DNA from: Argyresthia goedartella
Lineage: Eukaryota > Arthropoda > Insecta > Lepidoptera > Argyresthiidae
Direction of reading: 5' to 3'
NCBI GenBank assembly: GCA_949825045.1
Contig: OX463807.1
Location: forward strand, 11,247,501-11,311,500
DNA length: 64,000 bases
Shown here one piece after another: positions 21,301 to 32,465 of this stretch. The notes under the pieces are model-generated. The model did not search any database, had not been told where the DNA came from, and worked only from the letters and a program-made list of their open reading frames with translations. The translations under genes and the position numbers were made by a program. Each line of letters opens with the position of its first letter. The first letter of the stretch is position 1.

Positions 21301-23257
21301 AACAGTTGTATGAGAAGGGTCTTCAATTAACGATGCCACGAGCGTTTTTAGGCCAGCATGTCGATTCTGTAGACATCAGTCTCGCACCTCTCTTCGCTAT
21401 TCAACCCTCACTTCACATTATTATTTATTTTTGGGCTTAATGTGAAAGGGTCGGCCAAATAAAAATAATGATATATTTCGTTACAATATGTAATTATATG
21501 TATATGATGACTATGAGACCAAAGCTGATCCATTGTCTGCTTTACTAAATGAGTTCGAAAAATCTTTATTCTACACTGCACTTATTCTGAAAGTACCTGT
21601 CATAAAAATATATATATGTGACCCTACCTATAGCTTTGATACCATAGTAACAAATTAACATAATGACATATTTTATCGAAATATAACTTTTTTTTGGTTG
21701 GGCCGGCACTTTTAGATTCAGCCCAACAATGTATGAACCCTGAATGATGTCCTTTGATAATTGTCAGTATTGTCACCTGCCGCTTGCCAAATGAAATTGT
21801 TTATTACACAGAAATATGTCAAAATGTAACGACAAGACGACAAGTTTGTGGGTTTTGCGACGTGATAAATTTGTCAGTGCTAATATTTTTTAAATGAAAT
21901 TGAAAAAGTTGGCGACTGTCGCCTGTCGTTTAAATTTAACCCCTGGCTAACAAGCAATAACCTTGGTGCTTGACTATGTGGCTTGACCGTGTTGTAAATA
22001 TATAGTTAAATTGTGTTTAAGAAGTATTTAGCGGCTGTCAGCAGTCTGGTGCAAGTGGGCCTAAGTATATGCAATATGACCGGTGTTGCAGTGTAGGACT
22101 TGTTTTCGTGAATGTGCGCAAGTTTTAAAGAGAGGAGTAAAATTAAATAAAACTCAACACGAGAGTCTCGCTGATTTGTTGGAGCTTGGAATCTTCAGAT
22201 TTATAGAGAGCAGATCTTTCGTTACGAGTGATTGAGTAATAAATAACCGGATAAAACGAGCAAACTTCAAAAGTGAAAACCCGACGACTAAGACATCGAG
22301 CTCTAGTCTATAGTTATATTGTTTTGGTGAGACAATACCGGTCATTGACCCCACTGCTGATGCGAATTCCATTTTCCACAACGATAGTTATCGCTTCCCG
22401 TACTAACTGTCGCTAAACGACACAATTCTTGCGTATCATAATCTGGGTTGGGTATTGGGCGTCAAGCAAAAAAGAGTATCTTTAAAATTTACGAAATTGA
22501 GCAAATTGAAGATTTACAAAAAAGTATGATCGTTGGTCGAATTCGAAAGATCTTTTGACGCATATCAATAAATCCAGCTAATAAGGCCTTTAGGGAAATG
22601 CCCTACACGGCCATTTCACTGAAGCCCTCGTTAGTAATTTAGACGTATACTCTGTTTATACCTACCTGACATGCAACTACAGAGTTTCATACAACTACAC
22701 CCCTAACCTTTTCCAAACAAACTGTAACTGAATGTCGCCAAATCCCTTCTTACTTATTGATTAACCCCCCTCCCTCCCTTCATAATACGGTTATTGAATT
22801 GAAATGACGAAAGCTAATAAAAGTGACTACTACTGAACTAGTATTTTAAAGTTTTTTTTTTATTATACTGAATAAATAGCGTTAGTAGCACAAGAACGGA
22901 AAACTTGCTGCCCCAATAGTCTTGAAACACATATAACAAAAGTAAGTAAGGTAAGTTCTTACTTAAACAAAGTAGTCGTAAAAAGAATTGTTTACAACAG
23001 TGTATAACTGTGCGTCGATTATGTAAACATCTCGCATCTCACTTCGCTATTCACTCTCACTTCACATTAGATTCAAAATGGGGAATAGGTGTCCTGCACG
23101 TATTAGAATTACGTCGTTTCCTAAGTCGACAAAAATAACCATAGATTCCTTTTTCATAGACTAATTAGGAACAATATAAATAAAACAGAATATACGAAAA
23201 ATAAAGGAAATAACATGTACAAAGGCAAGCTTATCTCTTATGACAGACTACTGACCA
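21301..23257. other. no gene recognised
   Basis: Two short direct copies of tcacttcgctattca-type text lie near 21385 and 23040. No supported coding region was seen. The short minus frame at 22154-22381 has no recognisable motif. Confidence 0.3.
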
Positions 23258-23463
23258 TCAGAACAGCCCGAGAGCTCCTGCTGCGCCGAATTCCGCAACA
23301 CTGCCGATTACAACCAATGATAGCCAAGACACGTAACTGGTGAAATACACTATGTAAGATGGCACACCACCTCCAATGAACGCAGTCAGGAAATAAGAGG
23401 TAGATGCTCCTAACATAGTGGTATGAACCAGCCACCTCCTTCCTATCCAGCCCATCATAAATA

Positions 23464-24769
23464 CACAGTCAGGTCATAAGTTCTGTCACGCAATAAAAAC
23501 TTTTGAATTTAGAACTCTGGCCACAAAAAAGTTTATTGAATTCGAATTTCGAATTTTTCATGAAAATAAAAATGTGTACTTTTTAGAAATTTCCTCATTT
23601 TTTAATATGGAGTGGACACTTAAAGAAGACCGTGTCGCAGTTATTGCGTTGCATCGTTGCGGTTACGCGCCAATTCAGATTTTCGACTTACTGAAAAATT
23701 TGAATATAACCAAAAGATTCGTTTATCGTACCATAAAACGATACAATGAAGACTCTAGTGTAGATGACAGGTCAATAAGTGGTCGCCCTCGCTCTGTTAG
23801 GACTCAGAGAGCAGTGATAAAAGCTGTGAAGGCGCGAATTCAAAGAAATCCCATACGTAAGCAGAAACTGTTGGCCCTTCAGATGGGGTTAAGCAGGACC
23901 ACGGTGAAAAGGGTGTTAAATGAAGACTTAGGGCTTAGGGCATATCGAAGAAAAAGAGGACATCGTTTGGACGCTCGTTTAATGGACCTGAGACTGAAGA
24001 GATGCCACGCTTTGTTGAAGCGGTACGCGGGAAAAAAGCATCGGGAAATTCTTTTTTCGGATGAAAAAATTTTCACCGTGGAAGAGAGCTACAACAAACT
24101 AAATGATAAGGTGTACGCACACAGCAGTGAAGAAGCGAGCAACCGTATTCCGCGTGTCCAACGAGGTCATTTTCCATCCTCGCTCATGGTTTGGTTGGGA
24201 GTCTCTTATTGGGGCTTAACTGAGGTACATTTTTGTGAGAAAGGCGTAAAAACGAATGCAGTTGTGTATCAAAATAAAGTCCTCAAGAACCTTGTGGAAC
24301 CTGTTTCTCATACCATGTTTAATAATAGACACTGGGTATTCCAAAAAGATTCTGCGCCAGCTCATAGAGCGAAAAGCACACAAGACGCGGCGCGTGAAAT
24401 CGACTTCATCCGGCACGAAGACTGGCCCTCCTCCAGTCCAGATTTGAGTCCGTTAGATTACAAGATATGGCAACACTTGGAGGAAAAGGCCTGCTCAAAG
24501 CCTCATCCTGATTTGGAGTCACTCAAGGCATCCTTGATTAAGGCAGCCGCCGATATTGCCATGGACCTCGTTCGTGCTGCGATAGACGACTGGCCGCGCA
24601 GAATAAAGGCCTGTATTCAAAATCGCGGGGATCATTTTGAATAAACTTTATTACCATAAGAATCTATGTTTTATTAAGTTCATTTTGCTATATAAATGTT
24701 TACATAAATAAATAACATGTCTAAATTATTTCATATTGCACATGTGACAGAACTTATGACCTGACTATG
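23464..24769 (+). mobile_element. Tc1/mariner-superfamily transposon, copy 2 (complete)
   Basis: The ends are cacagtcaggtcataagttc and, at the right, gacagaacttatgacctgac followed by tatg. Both are flanked by TA (23462-23463 and 24770-24771), the target duplication of this superfamily. The length is 1306 bp. It carries one intact transposase gene and interrupts the transporter pseudogene on the opposite strand. Confidence 0.95.
23574..24644 (+). CDS. mariner-type transposase, full-length open frame (356 aa)
   Basis: This is a DNA cut-and-paste transposase acting in the nucleus on its own terminal repeats. Residues 12-60 and 75-120 form two helix-turn-helix domains separated by a GRPR AT-hook-like motif at 70-73. 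The catalytic domain shows D163 (ILFSDEKIF), D259 (VFQKDSAPAHRAK) and D295 (SSPDLSPLDYKIW). The distance D259-D295 leaves 35 residues, two fewer than in the copy at 102-1175, because six bases coding Trp-Leu are missing after STQD. Met12 (NMEWTLKEDR) is an equally plausible start, since family members usually begin there. The frame is open to GDHFE and the stop. Activity is doubtful because of the shortened catalytic spacer. Family is certain; subfamily (maT-like, DD37D origin) is inferred. Confidence 0.9.
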   Translation: MYFLEISSFFNMEWTLKEDRVAVIALHRCGYAPIQIFDLLKNLNITKRFVYRTIKRYNEDSSVDDRSISGRPRSVRTQRAVIKAVKARIQRNPIRKQKLLALQMGLSRTTVKRVLNEDLGLRAYRRKRGHRLDARLMDLRLKRCHALLKRYAGKKHREILFSDEKIFTVEESYNKLNDKVYAHSSEEASNRIPRVQRGHFPSSLMVWLGVSYWGLTEVHFCEKGVKTNAVVYQNKVLKNLVEPVSHTMFNNRHWVFQKDSAPAHRAKSTQDAAREIDFIRHEDWPSSSPDLSPLDYKIWQHLEEKACSKPHPDLESLKASLIKAAADIAMDLVRAAIDDWPRRIKACIQNRGDHFE

Positions 24770-25732
24770 TACAACCACCGGTAATAAAGGCATCTCAGTA
24801 AAAGATACAACAGAGAAAGATATGATAAAGTCAATTTCAAACTATCCCAAGCTCCTTACGAGTGCGTCTGTCACTAAAGAGCAGCACATAAATACAATAC
24901 AAATTAAAGTTTAACTTTTCCCACCAATGACATTCTTAGAGCTGCCAAGATATTTGTTTGATGTCCTTGATGTGAATTAGAAGCCTCATCTCTAAACTGT
25001 TCTATCAATTTGAGCGGAATAACTTTTTTATTTATTTGTCCTTTAGTCAGCTGTTTTTTTATTGCTTCATCGAAGCGTCCTTTTTACAAAAACCACATTG
25101 AACTTTTTAGAATAAAAGGTCTGAACTCAAAAAAAACGAAGAACCTTCAATTAACCCTTTTTTTTACCAACCATTCCCACCCATGTATCACCATTAATTA
25201 AAGAGTTCCCTTTATTTCTCAATGACCCCATCATCAGTTCCTGACTAACGTGAATGACAAATTCACCATTGAGCATTATGACGTGCATACATTATTGACA
25301 ACCTTAATCAAGTTTTCATATTGCACAACTAACATATGCCGGGAAGCCGGGATGTTGGTCAAATTTTACTTGCAAGATTTGATGAAAGATGGGTGGACGG
25401 ACAGACAGTGCCCGGGACAGGGGAAACAAAGTAGAAGCTTATACTTAATATAGCTCTACCCAGAAGATAAATAACTCAATCTAATATCACCTGCCGAGCC
25501 TAACGAAGTACTAAACGGCCCAATATACTCTCGTCACTCAGTAAGAGAGACAAATGCCTATTACCTAAGTTGGGGCAGATAAAAGTGGCTATTTGTCAAG
25601 CTGACGTTAAATTGCTCACCTAATAATGACAAAATTAATGAACAGAAAGCTGTTATTACACTGTGAAGTGAAACATTGAAGCCGATTCCGAAGGCGCCAC
25701 AACTAAACCAACCTTAATTTTAAGTTTAATAT

Positions 25733-26213
25733 TTTTTATCTACACACGTATCATAAACCCTCTTTACTGCGTACAAAAACCGCACGTTACGATCATCATA
25801 ATGTTAAACTACTTGGTAAAAACTCATTTCTTATCTGAAAAATTACACATTATGACCGTAATGTGTAGTTTTTCTACATATTATGACATTCAAATTTCGA
25901 ACGCCGACGCCCACTGCGTGCCGTCCCTAGTTTGTTTGTGAAGTTGGTACTGACATTCAAATTTCGAACGCCGATGCCCGCCTGCGTGAAGTTGGTACTA
26001 CAGAACAAGCTAAATAATTGCAGAGCCACAATGCCGGTCAAACATGCGGTTCCTGAACACATCAAAGAGAGCTTATGATATGTGTGTAGATAAACTAGTG
26101 TATGTAACTGTACATAATTAGGCATTAAAACTCTCGAGTGATATTATTACTCCACTCTCGAGTTTTAATGCCCTCCATTATGCAGCAGTCACATAAACTA
26201 CTATTACTTATTA
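25733..26213 (+). repeat. palindrome-bearing repeat family, copy e
   Basis: It has the same order as copy d: outer segment, hairpin (right arm with two changes, about 25848-25880), a duplicated cattcaaatttcgaacgccg segment (25890 and 25953), the ctcgag foldback and the end gcagtcacataaactactat. The recurring 60-residue frame is open on the minus strand from 26125. Confidence 0.7.
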
Positions 26214-26284
26214 AGTTATTTATAAATTCAATAGATAAATTTATGATTTCTTGAGTTATTTTTTTGAGTAATCCAATAATGGTT

Positions 26285-26375
26285 AGAATCAGTACCGTAA
26301 TGTCGGGCTGTAGACATCCGGCAAGAATCAGTACCATAAAATCGGACTGAAGGAATCCGGCAATAATCAGTACCG
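26285..26375. repeat. tandem repeat, about 52-bp unit, 1.5-2 copies
   Basis: The text aatcagtaccgtaatgtcgg, with gacatccggcaa, recurs as aatcagtaccataaaatcgg with gaatccggcaa, then aatcagtaccggaaggttgg. No function is evident. Confidence 0.5.
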
Positions 26376-27584
26376 GAAGGTTGGGTAAACGAACCCAAAC
26401 AAACCTTGGACATTACTACACACAGTACAATACATCAGCAATTTACTGTGTGTAATCATCGGTCCCGTTTTCCACTCGGTTACACTCGGTTAACAGTAAG
26501 ATGAAAATAAATATAACAAAGAGAGCTCAGTTCAGTAATCGAACGTGATATATTTCTTCCTTTTTTTTCATATTTATCGGAAAAACGTAATAATGGGCAT
26601 GGAAATATCATGCTTGCATGCAAGCAAAATCCTCTCCCCAGTCCTCTTAGATATAACAATATGTATTAGATTTAGCCATGTTTTTGCGACCGCCGTCAAA
26701 CGTTTGTGCGACGAAACGCGAAAAGAAGAGGTCATATTTAAAAAAGAAATATTATTCTATTTCAACTCCGATTACGTAACTCAACGTTATTGATCACACT
26801 TATTTAACGAAAAGGGACCGCGGTCGAAGAATTACATGTCAAAACTTGATTTGTTCACTTAGATCTGATTCTCGATCGACATGTTAAAGGGAAATATTTG
26901 ATTGTAAATCAAAAATACTGATTTACACCACAAATATCAGGGCAAAGTGGTAAATAGGGCGAAACATAGCCCCCTTTGTCCTATGTATTAGGTTGACATG
27001 TAAGCGAAAAAGAAATAATACAATTTGAGTACACATTAAATAATTAAAAGTTAAAAAGTGATTTTGTTGAACATTTTTGATGTGCAAATAAGACGTATCA
27101 GATATGCGATTAAAAACTACCCTGTATATGTTAAATGAATATATTTGCTATATAATGAGTATTCTTTCGTCTGTGTTTTTTATAAATGTTCGATCCCAGA
27201 AACAGTTTCATGCACAGGCAAGAGCTTTATAAGAAACACATGAAATGTGATATTGGTATCTATTTCAAGCTCTCAGGTAACACAATAGGGATTTTGGACA
27301 AATCACAAAGCTTGAAATGAATTCGAAGGTGGGGTTAACTAAACAGCTTAAAATTCGCTGGTGCCTGGATTGCAGCGATGAAATACCTCACTGCAAAACC
27401 CATAGAATTTGCAAAACGAATGACAGCAGTGAAAGGAAGCACTACGAATGAATACTTTGTAGAACACTTTTAGTGCCCTATTGTCTCCACTGTCTGAGAG
27501 ATTATGATCAGAAAATAGCTCGCGCCTCGTGCAAGTGAATCAAAACCTACAGGGATTCTTGCCGATGACATGATCATGAAATTT
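26376..27584. repeat. diverged MITE (about 26900-27118) in sequence without genes
   Basis: The element starts atcaaaaatactgatttaca and ends with tttttgatgtgcaaataaga, then gatatgcgatt. It contains ctatgtattaggttgacatg and is an older relative of the element at 37308-37562. The rest of the interval shows nothing I can identify. Confidence 0.45.
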
Positions 27585-29105
27585 GCACGAAGCAAGGCCA
27601 TATAGCACAAGTAAAGATAACAACCCGAAAACCATCAATTTGCAGTTCTATTACAAATCAAGATGTGATTTGTTCGGAACCATCGGTGCTCGAGACAAAC
27701 TCGCACTTGGCCGTTTTTTGCTGATGACGATGACAACACCTGTGTTGGGCGGGAAGCGCGACGATCAGATATTTTGGAAAGACTTTATGGCCTGGGCAGG
27801 CCTATACGTTTCATAATCGGCAGGCGAGCTCATGTCCGATTTCCATTGACGAGGGTCTGGACTGTCGGCGGTTGGCATTGTTCAGCGATTTATATTGTTA
27901 AAAAAATCGTGACATTTCGATCTTGGGAATGGAAATCGCTGTCAGTTATAAATGTCGGTATGAACTTCAATTGAAACAATTTTAATGAAAAGTTGTTTTT
28001 TTCTCACGTGTTTACCATAAAATCGATCATCTCATTGTTTCATGATAATTGAAAAATTAAAAATTAATGAAATGAGGTAAGCAGAAGCTCAGGCCATAAA
28101 TGCAAATCTAGCGACCAATAACCAATAAGCAGTGTTCAGTTAAAAGGCTTTCAGTTAGCTATTTAAGCGCAATTATGCCTAGTTTCTGAAAGAAAAATTA
28201 GCTGTGACAACTTGTTAAACTCTTGTAAAATTATTTCAGCCAATCATGTGCCCTTAAATTGAACTAATCTTCGACTAATTGCCGGTTACATTTGATCACT
28301 CTTTTAGAAACTGGGGCATATTTATCTTTCAATCTAGTGTTACTATTCTAAAAACAAAAGATACCCAAAAAGGTAAGGTTTAGATTTAATCATATGTTAC
28401 CCATCAATCTGGTACAAGTAAATTTAAAACAGCCCTGTAGCGATTTCCATTCGATTGCCATCTACGGCATAGATTTTCTATTTCATTACATCTCTATGCT
28501 TGCAACAATGAGAACAAACGGGATTGATGGAGCCATAATCATAATGACGAGCTTATTTAAAAAAATAGGCTACCCCCATAATTTACTTCTAAAACCGCGA
28601 GAAATCCAACGCGAAGTCAACACGCACCAAGCTAGCTTTGATCAGAATTCCAGTGAAAGCCTTTGCCTCTCGGTGTGGACATTATCAGAATACATTTACT
28701 TAATGTTATAACCAAATACTGTAGATAATTCCAGCGAATCCGATTTCCACCCGTCTATAGCAAGACCCGCGTCCCGGTTCCGGCCCGTTGTATTGGAAAT
28801 AGAGTGTGCCTTACCGTACAAGTTTGACAGAGTTAAATACTTGGTCACGTCTTATATGAGTGCTAGAGTTTTCACTACCCCACCCTCGTGATAAGATCGC
28901 AAGTCAATGTGCACAGAATGAGCGTGCAATCACGTGACAAAGGCCTGGCAAAACCCACATACACAAAACTTAGCTTAGAATTGGCTAAGTTCTGGTTACA
29001 CAGATGAAATCTCAAAGTTTGACGGACACTCAAAGAAATGCTGTCACTGATTCTCGCTCGGGAAATGGCTGCGCCAGCGCTGCACACTATTTGACAAAAG
29101 CACAT
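27585..29105 (+). repeat. segmental duplication, block B copy 1
   Basis: It begins gcacgaagcaaggccatata and runs through aagcgcgacgatcagatatt, the cataatcggcaggcgagctc and tctggactgtcggcggttgg segments, and gcgaagtcaacacgcaccaa to aatgagcgtgcaatcacgtg. Each of these recurs in order in 32385-34895. It is far longer than the common repeats inside it. No coding frame is conserved between the two copies. Confidence 0.8.
28176..28318. mobile_element. 143-bp MITE with TA target duplication
   Basis: The ends are tgcctagtttctgaaag and cttttagaaactggggca, imperfect inverted repeats, flanked by TA at 28174-28175 and 28319-28320. The element is absent at the matching place in block B copy 2 (about 33990-34000). 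It is related to 8969-9090. Confidence 0.75.
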
Positions 29106-29320
29106 TTTAATATATTTATGTTATAGAAAGTTAAATACAAGATCTCACAAAAGATCAAAACGAAAAAACTACAAAACTCAAATCTTAACTAAATTTAATT
29201 TATGCATATAATGTTCAGTATAATATTTAATAGTTGGAGGATAAACAACAAAGACGCATTCCCTAATAAACAATAATGTTACTGTTAATAATACTCTTCT
29301 TTCTCCTCGCCTTTGTCCCG

Positions 29321-30880
29321 TTATACGGGGTCGGCTTTCCCAATCATACGCCGCCACTTGCACCGATCTTGTGCGTCTTCTGCTTGAAGGCCCTTCTCCT
29401 TCATGTCTCTCTGGAGGTTCAATATCCAGGTGGCTTGAGGTCTTCCTCTTCCACTCTTGTTTGTAGCCATGGATAGGCACTTTTTCACGACATGGTCATC
29501 TTCTATTCGTAGGATATGACCGTACCATCTCAGTCTGGATTCCCTTATTTCATCTGTTATGTTTGCAACTTTGAAGCTTCCCCTTATATGTTCGTTGCGC
29601 ACCTTGTCCAGGGTAACTCCTCCAGCCCATCGCAACATACGCATTTCTGTTACATGGAGTTTTTGCTCATGAGTCTTTTTTGTCGCCCAGGCCTCGCTAC
29701 CATACAGCAATGCTGGTCTAACGGCCGTTTTATATACTTTGCCTTTGGTTCTTACTGGCATTTTTGCATCGCATAGGACTCCTGTTAGCGTTCGCCATTT
29801 GTTCCATCCCGAGTTTGTTCTGTGGGTTATATCCGCTTCAATTGATCCATCATCCGATTACTGATCCTAGGTATTTGAAGGTTTTCACTCTGGGTAGTGC
29901 GGTGTCGCCAAGTTTGATGTCGTCGCTTACGGTATCGCTGGGGTTAAAGTTACAAAACATATATTCAGTTTTAGTCCTACTAATGCGTAGGCCGTTTAGT
30001 TCTAAGGACTCTCTCCATTGTTCTAAGCTTTCTTGGATTTTTTGAGGGTTATGTGAAATGAGTGCAACATCGTCAGCGAATAAATGATTCCATGGAGTTG
30101 GTTTTTGAATTTTGCTGTTAGATAATTCATGACGCAGTTAAATAATAGCGGGCTAAGAGCGCTTCCTTGATGTACACCAACTCTTACGTCGAAGCTTTTG
30201 GACTTCCCAGCTGCGGTTTTGACGCAGGTCTCAACGTTATTATACATGTCAATAATAAGTGTCACGTAGCATTCGGGGACTCCATGTGCTCTTAAGGCCT
30301 GCCATATAATTGTTCTTGGCACTCGATCGAAGGCTTTTTCCAGGTCAATAAATACCAGCCATAGGTTTTGTTTGTTGTCTCGTGCTTTTTCCATAACTGT
30401 TCTGATAGCATGAATAGCGTCCGTGGTTCCTTTTCCTGCTGTAAATCCATACTGGTTTTCTGTTAGAGTAATCAGATTTGTTAGGCGCTCACTCAGGACT
30501 CTTTCCCATATCCTTAGGGTATGCGACGTGAGTTTAATTCCCCGAAAAATTTCGCAACGGCGGACATCTCCTTTGTTCTTATAAAATGGCACCAGTATGC
30601 TGTTTCTCCAGGACTCTGGCATATTTCCATTCATTTTGATGTTATTGAAAAGGTCCGTAAGCCACAGTACTCCGTTAACTTTTAGTGCTTTCCATACCTC
30701 AGCAGGGATTTCATCCTGGCCGGTTGCTTTATGGTTCTTCTTTTTGGAGATAGCGCTTTTAACTTCTGCTGGTGTAATCAGATTTGCGGGTCCTTGTGTT
30801 GATGGTTGTCTCGCTTCTTGCTGTCTCATTAAGTAGCTGTTGATAATATTCATACCATCTGTCACATATGTCCTTATCAT
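29321..30880 (-). pseudogene. RTE reverse transcriptase and C-terminal tail, frameshifted
   Basis: Fingers and palm read from 30880: HKATGQDEIPAEVWK, NGNMPESWRNSILVPFYKNK, ENQYGFTAGKGTTDAIHA, VFIDLEKAFDRVPR and VGVHQGSALSPLLFN. The catalytic FADDVAL block is present near 30080 but in another frame, after a one-base shift near 30110. The tail (AVRPALLYGSEAWATKK, MRMLRWAGGVTLDKVRNEHI, SRLRWYGHILR) is in a frame open from 29761 to 29321. The enzyme would have copied the element RNA at the nicked target. Confidence 0.85.
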
Positions 30881-31975
30881 CGGTGAGCAGTGTGCCCTTA
30901 CTGTCTTTGATGTACTTCGTGGTTTTGAAATCTTTTGTGTTGTTGTGTCTGTGTTTTGCTATTTTATATATTTCGTTGTCCGTAGCTTGTTCCAGTCGTT
31001 TATACAGATCTTGCTCAACTTTGTCTTTTTCAATCGCAACTGTTCTTCTTGCTGCCTTTTTACTCTCCTTGTAAGCATTCAAGTCTTCATCAGAGTGTGT
31101 TTCCTGCCAGTTCTTAAACAGTCTTTTCTTTTCGGCCACAGTTTCTTCGGCGAAGGTGTTCCACCACTTCATGTCTTTTCCGTTGTGCAGAGCTCCTTTG
31201 TTGATTCCAAGTCAATCCTTTGCAGTAGCAACACAAAAGTTTTCAAATTGAAGCCAGGCAGTATTGGCGGAATTGCTTCCAAGATGGTTTTTACTTATGT
31301 AATCTGTGATGTCGTTTATGAAGTCGTTTCCCTTTTTGGTATTCAAATTATTCCATTATATTTTTACTGTTGTATCTTGTTTCATCTTAATTGGTTTCAT
31401 TATCTTCACAGCAGCCAGCAATAGTCTATGCTGCGATGTCAAAGGTTCCCCGGGTATCACTTTGCAGTCCTTTACCTGTTTAAGATTTCTCCTATCTGTT
31501 AAAATGTAGTCTATTTGCGTTTTTCCTTTTCCACTTTTATACGTGATGAGGTGTTCGTCCTTTTTCTTGAAGTAGGTATTCGCTATTGCTAAGTTTAGTG
31601 ACGCTGCGAATTCTAATATTGTTGTTCCTTCGCTGTTTCTCTGTCCGTATCCGAAGCCACCATGATGTCCATCAAAACTTTCTTTAAGCGTACCCACGTG
31701 GCCGTTTAAATCACCACATATTAGTTTTTGTTCTGATGCCGGTATAGCTTTTAGGTGTACATATAGCTCCTCCCAGAATTGTTGTTTTTCTATTTCCTTA
31801 CATCCGGTCTGTGGGGCATAGACAGAGACGTTATTCATGCAATGTTGCTTCTCTAGGGCTAATTTTACAGAGATGATACGATCCTGTTTATTTCCACTAC
31901 GTTTTGACTAAGGTATTTGTCCAAAATTATCCCAACCCCATTTTTTGAATTTTCTGTGCCGTTATAGATACTGTT
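30759..31975 (-). pseudogene. RTE endonuclease (C-terminal two thirds) and linker, broken
   Basis: The pieces in order are GTENSKNGVGIILDKYLSQN (about 31970-31910), a frameshift, SVYAPQTGC, KLICGDLNGHVG, IANTYFKKKDEHLITYKSGK, TQIDYILTDRRNL and LTSQHRLLLAAVKI (to about 31385). A linker with WWNTFAEETVAEKKRLFKNW and KHRHNNTKDF follows. GDLNGHVG and the SQHRLL block correspond to catalytic positions of AP-type endonucleases; the usual SDH reads SQH here. Several stops separate the pieces. Confidence 0.8.
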
Positions 31976-32115
31976 AATAATACCTATTTATCTAATCACT
32001 TATTTATATCTTAAGCTATCTATTACACATACATGAAAGCTTTCCTGATATAAAATTAATAAATTCGGCCCTAATCGGCATTACATATATCGCCCGCGTC
32101 AGATTAATTGAATAG

Positions 32116-32370
32116 ACACTTTACTTTTTACTCCGCTAGGGAGTAAAAAAAGCAACTTTGATAATAATTAATGTTGAGCCAACATGGAAATATCACTTTA
32201 ATAATTTAAGTCTTGTGTAAAAGCGTAAATAAAGTTGGCGTCGTTTGTAACTAACTCATTAGGGCTACGGGAATTGGCGTAGTGGCGATGGACTACCCCC
32301 CTGCCTGTCACGCCAAAAGGATTAAATTACGAGCTAAAAGTGGCGCAAATTTTTACCTCTGCATACAAAG
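32116..32370 (+). repeat. segmental duplication, block A copy 1
   Basis: It runs from acactttactttttactccg through gccaacatggaaatatcact and ctgcctgtcacgccaaaagg to tggcgcaaatttttacctct. The same series occurs at 35844-36105. Confidence 0.8.
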
Positions 32371-32465
32371 CAGAAGCACAGCAGAAGCAAGGCCTTATAG
32401 CACAAGTAAAGGGAACAATCCGAAAACCGTCAACCTGCAGTTCTATCACAAATAACGATGTGAAT

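Larger units (their letters stand above)
23258..25130 (-). pseudogene. SLC22-like (organic cation transporter type, MFS) pseudogene split by mariner
   Basis: Read on the minus strand and stepping over the mariner, the fragments line up with the middle of an SLC22-type major facilitator transporter. They run as the end of the first half (SSMWFL, stop, then KGRFDEAI), the cytoplasmic loop (VIPLKLIEQFRDE, ILAALRM), TM7 (TLICIVFMCCSLVTDALVRS), TM8 (FEIDFIISFSVVSFTEMP, then VVVFMMGWIGRRW, the G-x-x-G-R-R turn) and TM9-10 up to GAAGALGLF and a TGA at 23258. Damage includes stops at 25084-25086 and 24842-24844, a one-base frameshift near 24905-24912, and the mariner at 23464-24769. The frame is continuous across the TA target when the mariner is ignored. 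Loop and TM7 are joined without a credible intron, so it may be a retrocopy. The SLC22 assignment is from motif order only. Confidence 0.62.
29275..31975 (-). mobile_element. RTE-clade LINE, 5'-truncated, inserted after block B copy 1
   Basis: On the minus strand the order is the endonuclease from about its middle (GTENSKNGVGIILDKYL), a linker, reverse transcriptase, and the C-terminal RTE tail ending RMIGKADPV at about 29321. A very short 3' region follows, ending near an (aataata)-like stretch. RTE elements typically have short 3' ends and the tail motif RLRWYGH, both seen here. Multiple frameshifts and stops make it inactive. The N-terminal part of the endonuclease is missing. Confidence 0.85.

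Noticed and set aside
26545..26793. 82-codon plus-strand frame
   Set aside because: Low-complexity start, no motif, and not supported by context.
30840..31424. 194-codon plus-strand frame, rich in hydrophobic residues
   Set aside because: It is the antisense of the RTE LINE linker and endonuclease. Its membrane-like look comes from the A-rich sense strand.
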